Assembly: GCA_049969715.1 (NCBI GenBank)
Contig: JBMFOH010000018.1
Span: 1 to 38,457, forward strand
Length of the DNA stretch: 38,457 bases
Direction of reading: 5' to 3'
Source: JBMFOH01 sp049969715 [NCBI: bacterium]
GTDB taxonomy: Bacteria > DUMJ01
This document shows positions 8,267-13,850 of the stretch, one piece after another. Below the pieces are notes generated by a model. It had not been told where the DNA came from and did not search any database. It saw only the letters and a list, made by a program, of their open reading frames with translations. The translations under genes were made by a program, and so were the position numbers. How positions within the stretch are numbered: position 1 is the first letter of the stretch; every line of letters begins with the position of its first letter.

Positions 8267-8965
8267 CTACTCAGCAAAAATACCAAGCCCATTATTATCT
8301 AGCCACGGCTTGTACACTGTTACTGAAATCTTTACCGTGGCATCATTCTGATATTCACATGCCCTTGTCTTAGGATAACCACCACTAGCGTCTTCTCTTA
8401 CAACAATCTTTATCCATAGATGCGCATTGTGCTCGCAGTAAGGAACTCTAAGGGTCTCTTGGCCTAATGTCTTTGCCGGATACCAAACCATTGCTGAAGA
8501 AGGCATCTCTTCTCCAAAGGAATAGTATGTCTCTATAGCTTCACCAGAAGTATTCTTTAGGTCATCAAATCCAGAGAATGTTACTAAGACATCCGCATTG
8601 GACTTAATAGAACCAGAGATGCAATCTGCGATGTATGTCCCTGGCTTTCTCACATAGAAACGCCATCCTTGAGCATTAAGTTGCCACTTTATCCACTGAG
8701 CTATAGATGCATGTGTAGCAACATCTATAGTCCATGTTTCTTTATTGCAAAAACCACTTAGAGCTTCGCCCTGTTTCCATGCCCTAGTATTAGCAAGTCT
8801 ACTTCCTTTAGTTTCAGGAATCCAAGTCCACTGTCCTGTATATGGGTCTTTATCCCATTTCCAGACCTGAACTTCTTCACCAACATCCATTTCAGTTGCC
8901 CATGCTAGACTAACTATACCCATCAACAAACCTGCCACTAAGGTTATTAGTACAACTTTTCTCAT
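8267..8965 (-). CDS. Small secreted protein of the CNKxTW family, paralog B
   Basis: 232 residues starting at ATG 8965 behind AAAGGAGGTG; a longer in-frame version upstream has no ribosome site and would bury the signal peptide (MRKVVLITLVAGLLMGIVSL). The mature protein repeats the family pattern: VWKWDKDPYTGQWTWIPETK, SGFCNKETWTIDVATHASI, GFDDLKNTSGEAIETYY, and WIKIVVREDASGGYPKTRA. Cysteines occur in GFCNK, ADCIS, PYCEH and RACEY. It lies between the other two paralogs with short gaps. Function unknown; the aromatic-rich, tryptophan-rich, cysteine-bearing composition fits an extracytoplasmic beta-sandwich. Confidence 0.78.
   Translation of the reverse strand: MRKVVLITLVAGLLMGIVSLAWATEMDVGEEVQVWKWDKDPYTGQWTWIPETKGSRLANTRAWKQGEALSGFCNKETWTIDVATHASIAQWIKWQLNAQGWRFYVRKPGTYIADCISGSIKSNADVLVTFSGFDDLKNTSGEAIETYYSFGEEMPSSAMVWYPAKTLGQETLRVPYCEHNAHLWIKIVVREDASGGYPKTRACEYQNDATVKISVTVYKPWLDNNGLGIFAE
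8340..8402 (-). repeat. 63-bp segment identical to 7615-7677
   Basis: This is the second copy of the identical segment, in the C-terminal coding region of paralog B. Confidence 0.9.
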
Positions 8966-9069
8966 AATCTCACCTCCTTTCATTAGACTCTTCAAGATGA
9001 TCAACCTTTTATATAAACTGGTAGTAGTAATAGACTTACTACTACCTTCGTTAACCGCTATATTATTTT

Positions 9070-9735
9070 TCATAGTACAATCACCAATATTTCACCTGTA
9101 GTCACAGAATATCTAGTTTCACCAAGTGTATAATTCAATGTTGCACCTTTGTTTAGATAATATGTTCCAGGAGATGTATATTCCTGCTGACCTCCTGGAT
9201 TTAGTTTTGTATAGACCTTAAGTATTAATTCTGCGTCCCCAGAGAAGTTATTGCCTATTGTCCAAGTAATTGTAGTCTGACGTCCCGGACCTGGGGTATA
9301 ATTTACAGTTCCTCGAGAGACTTTTATAGGCGGATCTTGGATTCCAAGTTGTGGCTGAAAAATATCCGTGACAACTACATTATCTATAGGGATAGTAGAA
9401 GATAGTCTTATTATTATCTTCCATTCTGCGTACTGTTTAAGTGGGACTTTAAAGGTTCCATTAGGTAGTATCTCAATATTAGAAGTTATTGGTACTGCAA
9501 TCTTAGTAAAACTAAATTCAGGAACTTCTACCATTGCCTTCGTAGATACTTTTATCTCCCAGGTTCTCTTATTACAATAACCACTGACGCTCTCTCCTAG
9601 TGCCTCTGCAGAGCCATACTCATTAAGTCCTTCGAGTTTTACCCACTGACCAGTAGAAGCGTCATAGCGGTAGAGACTCATACCAAGTGTCAAAAACATA
9701 AAAAAGATTAATAAGAACTTTATGTTAAATCTCAT
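9070..9735 (-). CDS. Small secreted protein of the CNKxTW family, paralog C, with a different C-terminal domain
   Basis: 221 residues from ATG 9735. This start follows a GGGAAGGTGG site and opens a clean signal peptide (MRFNIKFLLIFFMFLTLGMS). The N-terminal part shares the family's YRYDASTGQWVKLEG and SGYCNKRTWEIKVSTKA motifs. From about residue 60 it differs from paralogs A and B: the segment VDVVVTDIFQP-like to the GRQTTITWTIGNNFSGDAELILKV part resembles the repeat domain often called DUF11, found on surface proteins. It overlaps the upstream Ig-like gene by 11 nt. The shared head and variable tail suggest a common export or docking module joined to different outer parts; that is inference. 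Confidence 0.75.
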   Translation of the reverse strand: MRFNIKFLLIFFMFLTLGMSLYRYDASTGQWVKLEGLNEYGSAEALGESVSGYCNKRTWEIKVSTKAMVEVPEFSFTKIAVPITSNIEILPNGTFKVPLKQYAEWKIIIRLSSTIPIDNVVVTDIFQPQLGIQDPPIKVSRGTVNYTPGPGRQTTITWTIGNNFSGDAELILKVYTKLNPGGQQEYTSPGTYYLNKGATLNYTLGETRYSVTTGEILVIVL

Positions 9736-10513
9736 AGCCCACCTTCCCAATAATTTTCTCTCCAATACAACCATCGCTACTGTAGTTTACTTTTAGGTAA
9801 GCTGTAAAATCTCCAACCTTTGGATGTCTCCAGACCGTACGTATTATTCTTCTCCCTTCAGGAAGTATTGTGCTTACATCTTTTAAAGGTATAGTCCTTA
9901 CCCTCTTACCTTGGGAATCTTTTATATTCACATTTCCTTCTATCTTTAGGTATGTATTCCCTAGATTCTTTAATACCATAGAAAAAACTACCTCTTCAGG
10001 TGTACTCTTCTCTATAGTAAAAGAGTCTAAAGCTAACTCTTTTCTCTCCGTAGATGGTATGGAAATAAAAATCAAAGTCCCTGTTCTAATCTTGACACCC
10101 ATACCACCTATAATTTCATCACTACTATTTATATCAAAGGTTACTGCTGAATATTTTCCCCCAGTAACGTCGGAAGGGACAGAGACTTTACCATTAACTG
10201 TATAGTTCTCCCTGGGAGAAATAGTAAAGTTTATATCTTCTAGAGTTATCCAGTCTTTACAGCTCCACTTATCGGGTTTATCAAGTATCACTAGTGTTCC
10301 ATTCTCTTCAAATGTAAATGGTGACACCTCACCTCTTACTCTCAATCTTAAAGTGCTTAGATTAGTAAGAGAGATAGAAAAACCATAAGTAGTCTTAGGG
10401 GCCAAAGAGAGCTCCATTATTGGAGGAGAGATGCTAACCTTTATCTCTTTTAATGGATCCTCTACCAGATATGATGAACTGAATAATCTAGTGCATATAA
10501 GTATCTTTTCCAT
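9725..10513 (-). CDS. One-unit Ig-like protein, paralog of the two-unit protein at 5844-7475
   Basis: 262 residues. The unit begins with VSISPPIMELSLAPKTTYGF, carries the Cys-Trp motif WSCKDWITLED, and continues with a second sandwich opening at LKNLGNTYLKIEG. It therefore equals one of the two units in the 543-residue paralog. The ATG shares one base with the upstream stop (TAATG), so translation is coupled. Its N-terminus (MEKILICTRLFSSSYLVEDP) is a poor signal peptide compared with its neighbours. Either export relies on another route, the start is wrong, or the 5' end was changed. Confidence 0.7.
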   Translation of the reverse strand: MEKILICTRLFSSSYLVEDPLKEIKVSISPPIMELSLAPKTTYGFSISLTNLSTLRLRVRGEVSPFTFEENGTLVILDKPDKWSCKDWITLEDINFTISPRENYTVNGKVSVPSDVTGGKYSAVTFDINSSDEIIGGMGVKIRTGTLIFISIPSTERKELALDSFTIEKSTPEEVVFSMVLKNLGNTYLKIEGNVNIKDSQGKRVRTIPLKDVSTILPEGRRIIRTVWRHPKVGDFTAYLKVNYSSDGCIGEKIIGKVGYEI

Positions 10514-11442
10514 TATTCCGACCCCTGGAATAAAAATTTTATGCTTCCTGCATATTCTCCAGCCAGGACAGACTCATCGGTCTTGAGTTTAAAACTCAGA
10601 GGTATTGTAAACTTCCCACTATTATTACCAGAGATTATAGTTCTGTAAGAATTAGATAACTGCAGATAGCTGACAGAATCTCCAACTTTAACATACAGAT
10701 AGTCTGGTGGAATAGGAGAAATTACTCTATTTTTATGTTTTTGAGATTCCTCATACTCTACTAGTTCCGTGGCGCTACACTGAACAGTCCAGTTCTTTTT
10801 ATTAGTCTTTACTTCTAAATTTAGAATCTCCCGAGACATCCACTCGCCAGGGTAGGGAACTAGAAAGGATAATGTACTTGGAGTTATATCCATGTAATTT
10901 TGCGGCTTTCTCGTTTCATTTCTAGGTACAGAAATTATAGTTACCGAAAATATTGGTTTTATTACTATAATAATAGGAATAGAAGCAAGTTTTACTATCT
11001 CTTCTTTTCCTTCCGAGATATATCTATAGCTAAAGATAAGATTACCTTGATATGTCCCGGGGTTATCTAACCAGCTAGGTATATATCTTATGTTTAATCT
11101 AGGAATAAAGACTGAAGCGTTCTTTACCCTCCTAGCAAGTCTTATCTTGCTAGTAAAAGGCGTATAGAAAGTATCAGTAGGATTTATACCACCTGCAAAC
11201 AGTATCCTCTCTTTAGGAATCCCTACTATATCCAATTCACAAAATAGTTCCCAGTCTTCTATATCTATGGAACCTGTTATATCTACCTGTTGTGTATAAA
11301 ATTTAGAGATATTATCTACTACAAATTCTATCTTAGGAGGGCTAAATGACATAAATGTTGATGCTCTATTTTGAGAAAAAGTACTTGGTATAATTAAGAT
11401 TATTAAACTGACAACCTCTAAAAATACCATCAATCTTTTCAT
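10513..11442 (-). CDS. Secreted beta-rich protein, first gene of the locus
   Basis: 309 residues from ATG 11442, chosen over an in-frame GTG at 11454 because it gives 5-nt spacing from GGTGGAGG. It has a signal peptide (MKRLMVFLEVVSLIILIIPS, cleaved near FSQ). The mature part seems to hold two beta-sandwich domains, each with one cysteine beside an aromatic residue (WELFCELDI; WTVQCSATEL). I recognise no family. It is the promoter-proximal gene of the minus-strand block and is coupled to the Ig-like protein behind it. A chaperone, adaptor or subunit role is possible from context only. Confidence 0.65.
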   Translation of the reverse strand: MKRLMVFLEVVSLIILIIPSTFSQNRASTFMSFSPPKIEFVVDNISKFYTQQVDITGSIDIEDWELFCELDIVGIPKERILFAGGINPTDTFYTPFTSKIRLARRVKNASVFIPRLNIRYIPSWLDNPGTYQGNLIFSYRYISEGKEEIVKLASIPIIIVIKPIFSVTIISVPRNETRKPQNYMDITPSTLSFLVPYPGEWMSREILNLEVKTNKKNWTVQCSATELVEYEESQKHKNRVISPIPPDYLYVKVGDSVSYLQLSNSYRTIISGNNSGKFTIPLSFKLKTDESVLAGEYAGSIKFLFQGSE

Positions 11443-11496
11443 CATTACCTCCACCTATAGGATAGACTAAAGTAGATGCGCTTACTATCGGTCAGT

Positions 11497-11573
11497 AGTA
11501 TGGTTTTCTATCATACTTTTAGGTATTCTTTTGAATCATACTAAAGTATGATAAATTTGACCTTTAGTATGAG
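11497..11573. promoter_or_regulatory. Cluster of CATACT/AGTATG half-sites (probable operators)
   Basis: Five copies of the hexamer lie within 77 bp. AGTATG occurs at 11497, 11545 and 11566; CATACT at 11512 and 11537. Two of them form the inverted repeat ATCATACT-AA-AGTATGAT (11535-11552), and the octamer ATCATACT recurs at 11510. The cluster lies just ahead of the first gene of the secretin locus, in a gap otherwise empty of genes, so binding of a dimeric regulator is likely. Which regulator is unknown; the NarL-type protein at 535-1164 is one candidate. Confidence 0.5.
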
Positions 11574-11599
11574 GGTGATGGGACTTGTCTTAAGAAAAT

Positions 11600-11640
11600 C
11601 TATAAAAAGAATTAAGGTCCCGAGGAAACCCCGAGACCTT
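11600..11640 (-). terminator. Minus-strand terminator or attenuator hairpin ahead of the secretin locus
   Basis: The stem runs 614-625 with 629-640 (offset 11000) and has a 3-nt loop. Read on the minus strand it is a continuous 12-bp stem using two G-U pairs; on the plus strand those two positions are mismatches, so the signal is strand-specific. A T-rich stretch (AATTCTTTTT) follows. No minus-strand gene lies upstream, so it is either an attenuator in a long leader or the end of a small RNA. Confidence 0.6.
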
Positions 11641-11657
11641 ATCCCTAGAGAGGAGGA

Positions 11658-11681
11658 TATACTATACCGGTCTATAGTATA
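11658..11681. promoter_or_regulatory. Perfect inverted repeat, possible operator
   Basis: TATACTATA and TATAGTATA form perfect 9-bp arms around CCGGTC. It sits in the divergent gap, between the minus-strand hairpin and the hydrolase promoter. A dimeric DNA-binding protein site is the simplest reading. Confidence 0.4.
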
Positions 11682-11721
11682 AGATACTCATAATCTTTTC
11701 ATAAAGTTCGATACATTACTG

Positions 11722-11730
11722 TGATAGAAT
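11722..11730 (+). promoter_or_regulatory. Extended -10 promoter of the alpha/beta hydrolase
   Basis: TGATAGAAT fits the extended -10 pattern TGn-TAGAAT. Start would be near 11738, followed by AAGGAGG and the ATG at 11772. No convincing -35 is seen. Confidence 0.4.
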
Positions 11731-11771
11731 AGATATATGATGTTTTAAGAGCGTTAAGGAGGTGGTTTAAG

Positions 11772-12605
11772 ATGGAATCATTTCTTACTAGCTTTGATGG
11801 GACAAAGATATTCTATAAATATGGCGGGAATTTAGAGGGTAAAAAGGCTTTTATTATAGTGCATGGGCTTTTGGAACACAGCGGTAGGTATACAGAAACT
11901 GTAGAAAGAATCTCTTCCTGGGGATTTCTTGTCTTTGTGCCAGACTTAAGGGGGCATGGAAACTCCGAAGGTACTAGAGGAGATGTTGAATCCTTTTTTC
12001 ACTATATACTAGACTTAAAAGCATTCTTTGATATGCTACTAACCTCTGGTTATAGAGAATTCTACTTAATGGGACATAGTATGGGAGGACTTATTGTGAC
12101 TAGATTCATTCAAGAATATCAAGAGTTTACTCAACAGATAAAGACACTAATTCTATCCTCCCCATTCTTTGGATGGAAAGACATATCACCTTTAAGACTC
12201 AATCTAGTAAGATTTTTATCTTTTATACTTCCTAAATTCTATCTTACCAATGTAGTTAATCCTGATTACCTAAGTCACTCTAAAGAAGTAGCAGAAAGTT
12301 ATAGGAGGGATCCTCTTATTCAAAATAGAATCACCGTCCGACTAGGGGTAGAGATAGATAAAAATATGAAACTTCTGAAAGAAAAGCTATCCGAACTGTT
12401 CCCCCCAATACTACTTTTAACCTCAGGAAAAGATTATCTAGTAAATACTGAGGAAGCCATAAATATCTTTAACTTATTCAACTCACCGCTCAAGAAGTAT
12501 CACATCTTTCCAGAAAGCTATCACGAGATATTTAATGAGGAGGATGTAAAAGAGACTGCATATAGTATGGTTAAGCGGTGGCTTGAGGAGATAAAAAAAG
12601 CATAG
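11772..12605 (+). CDS. Alpha/beta hydrolase, monoacylglycerol-lipase type
   Basis: 277 residues, cytosolic. The oxyanion region is IVHGLLEHSGRY, the nucleophile elbow is GHSMGG, the acid is Asp in LTSGKDYLVN and the catalytic His is in PESYHEIF. A PDLRGHGNSEG block is typical of the lysophospholipase/monoacylglycerol-lipase branch (Hydrolase_4). AAGGAGG lies 10 nt before the ATG. It stands alone, divergent from the secretin locus. Its 3' end supplies the T-run of the minus-strand terminator of the reductase operon that converges on it. Confidence 0.9.
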   Translation: MESFLTSFDGTKIFYKYGGNLEGKKAFIIVHGLLEHSGRYTETVERISSWGFLVFVPDLRGHGNSEGTRGDVESFFHYILDLKAFFDMLLTSGYREFYLMGHSMGGLIVTRFIQEYQEFTQQIKTLILSSPFFGWKDISPLRLNLVRFLSFILPKFYLTNVVNPDYLSHSKEVAESYRRDPLIQNRITVRLGVEIDKNMKLLKEKLSELFPPILLLTSGKDYLVNTEEAINIFNLFNSPLKKYHIFPESYHEIFNEEDVKETAYSMVKRWLEEIKKA

Positions 12606-12627
12606 CAGAGGCTTATAATTCTGCTGT
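12593..12627 (-). terminator. Terminator of the aldo/keto reductase operon
   Basis: A stem of AGCAGA with TCTGCT (604-609 and 620-625, offset 12000), lengthened by wobble pairs, is followed on the minus strand by TTTTTTT. The T-run lies inside the last codons of the convergent hydrolase. Confidence 0.65.
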
Positions 12628-12713
12628 ATCTCCCTTTCGGGTTGTATCTCAAAGATAGTTCCACCAATCTCTCTGTGAATTAGATTGGCAATTTTAAGGA
12701 TATTCTTAGACAT
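12606..12713 (-). pseudogene. Flavodoxin gene remnant
   Basis: Directly after the reductase stop, with a GGGGGAG site, an ORF begins MSKNILKIANLIHREIGGTI followed by FEIQPE. This resembles residues from the phosphate-binding loop through beta-2 of flavodoxins (usual pattern: S-x-N-T-x-K-x-A, then EIGG-x-x-FEIxPE). The first strand is missing and only about 36 codons remain before the reading frame enters the antisense of the hydrolase gene. I read it as a truncated leftover. It could be a very short real protein, and the match is by pattern only. Confidence 0.4.
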
Positions 12714-12715
12714 CT

Positions 12716-13738
12716 TTACTCCCCCAAATACTCTCTTACAAGTTGTGCACTCCTTTCTACCATATCAGGGATGGGAAGCTTATAAGGGCATCTTGGAAGG
12801 CATGTACCACACTTCGTACAGTTTTGAGCCTTTAAGTATGCATCGTAAAACCATCCACTACTAATTCCCTCTCTAGGAAGTCTCTTTATGAACGTATCTG
12901 CCCTAATAATAGTAGAGATAGGAATACCTTGAGGGCACGGCTGGCAATAGTCACATCTCCTGCAGAATGTTGGTCCCATTTCCTCTCTCATCTTTTCTAT
13001 CTCTTTCCACTCCTCTTCTGTCAGAGGCAAAAGCTCCATAGCAATTTTTACATTCTCTTCCACCTCTTCGATACTCTCCATTCCAGGGTCTGGAACTATA
13101 AATTCCTTCTGAAGGGCAAACTTCAATGCTAGTTTTGAATCTGTAAATACCCCTCCACCCATAGGCTTCATAGCAATGATCCCAATATCCTTTTCAAGAG
13201 CCATCGGGAATATCTTTTCTTCTACCTCTGTCTCTATAAAATTGTAACATAGCTGGATAACATCAAATTTATCAGTAACGATTAGTTCTTTTAATAGGTC
13301 AGTACTATGACTAGATACAGCTATAAAATCGATAAGTCCTTCCTCTTTTGCCTTTAAGAGTCCATAGTAAGCACCATCAGGAGAAAAGACCTTATTAAAA
13401 GAGTCCCTATCATTCACACCATGGAGATGATAGATATCTATCTTATCTACTCCTAAATTTTTTAGACTTGTCTTTACATCCTCATAGATACCATCTTTAG
13501 TCCTGTTTGAAGACTTTGAAGAGATATATATTCTTTTATTAAAACCTTTTATCGCCTTTCCAATCTTTATCTCACTGTCTCTATAACCTCTTGCAGTATC
13601 TATAAAATTAATCCCAAGCTCAATAGCCCTTCTTATAACTTTTATAGCACCCTCTTCTTTTACTCTCTGTATTGGGATTCCACCAAAACCTATAGGAAAG
13701 ACCTCGATATTTGTCCTTCCAAGCCTTCTATATTTCAT
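12716..13738 (-). CDS. Aldo/keto reductase with C-terminal 4Fe-4S domain
   Basis: 340 residues from ATG 13738, which has GGAGG upstream; a longer frame overlaps the promoter. The AKR barrel shows the catalytic tetrad: Asp and Tyr in DTARGY, Lys in ISSKSS, His in YHLHG. After about residue 275 come two cysteine groups, CRRCDYCQPCP and CTKCGTCLPRCP, typical of the ferredoxin-like tail of the anaerobic predicted-oxidoreductase branch of AKRs. It probably reduces a carbonyl substrate using both NAD(P)H and Fe-S chemistry. It is divergent from the glycoside operon, so sugar or sugar-derived aldehyde substrates are plausible. Confidence 0.9.
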   Translation of the reverse strand: MKYRRLGRTNIEVFPIGFGGIPIQRVKEEGAIKVIRRAIELGINFIDTARGYRDSEIKIGKAIKGFNKRIYISSKSSNRTKDGIYEDVKTSLKNLGVDKIDIYHLHGVNDRDSFNKVFSPDGAYYGLLKAKEEGLIDFIAVSSHSTDLLKELIVTDKFDVIQLCYNFIETEVEEKIFPMALEKDIGIIAMKPMGGGVFTDSKLALKFALQKEFIVPDPGMESIEEVEENVKIAMELLPLTEEEWKEIEKMREEMGPTFCRRCDYCQPCPQGIPISTIIRADTFIKRLPREGISSGWFYDAYLKAQNCTKCGTCLPRCPYKLPIPDMVERSAQLVREYLGE

Positions 13739-13772
13739 CCAAGAACCCTCCTTATCTAATGTATTTAGTAAA

Positions 13773-13803
13773 AGTATATTCCTTGGAGTTAACTCCAAGT
13801 CAA
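13773..13803 (-). promoter_or_regulatory. Promoter of the aldo/keto reductase
   Basis: Minus strand -35 TTGACT (803-798) and -10 TATACT (778-773), offset 13000, with a 19-nt spacer that contains most of the 18-bp palindrome. A regulator bound there would block this promoter. Confidence 0.55.
13782..13799. promoter_or_regulatory. Perfect 18-bp palindromic operator
   Basis: CTTGGAGTTAACTCCAAG is perfectly symmetrical about 13790/13791 and has no loop, so it is a DNA site rather than a terminator. It lies inside the minus-strand reductase promoter and just upstream of the plus-strand TATAAT of the glycoside operon. One dimeric regulator could therefore control both directions. LacI- or ROK-like factors bind sites of this kind, but none is encoded here. 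Confidence 0.7.
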
Positions 13804-13813
13804 CATCTTATAG

Positions 13814-13819
13814 TATAAT
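13814..13819 (+). promoter_or_regulatory. -10 element of the glycoside operon
   Basis: A TATAAT lies about 32 nt before the ATG at 13851, with AAGGAGA as ribosome site in between. The best -35, TTAACT at 13789, has a 19-nt spacer and falls in the palindrome. Confidence 0.55.
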
Positions 13820-13850
13820 AAAACCAATATAAAACTACAAGGAGAAAAAA

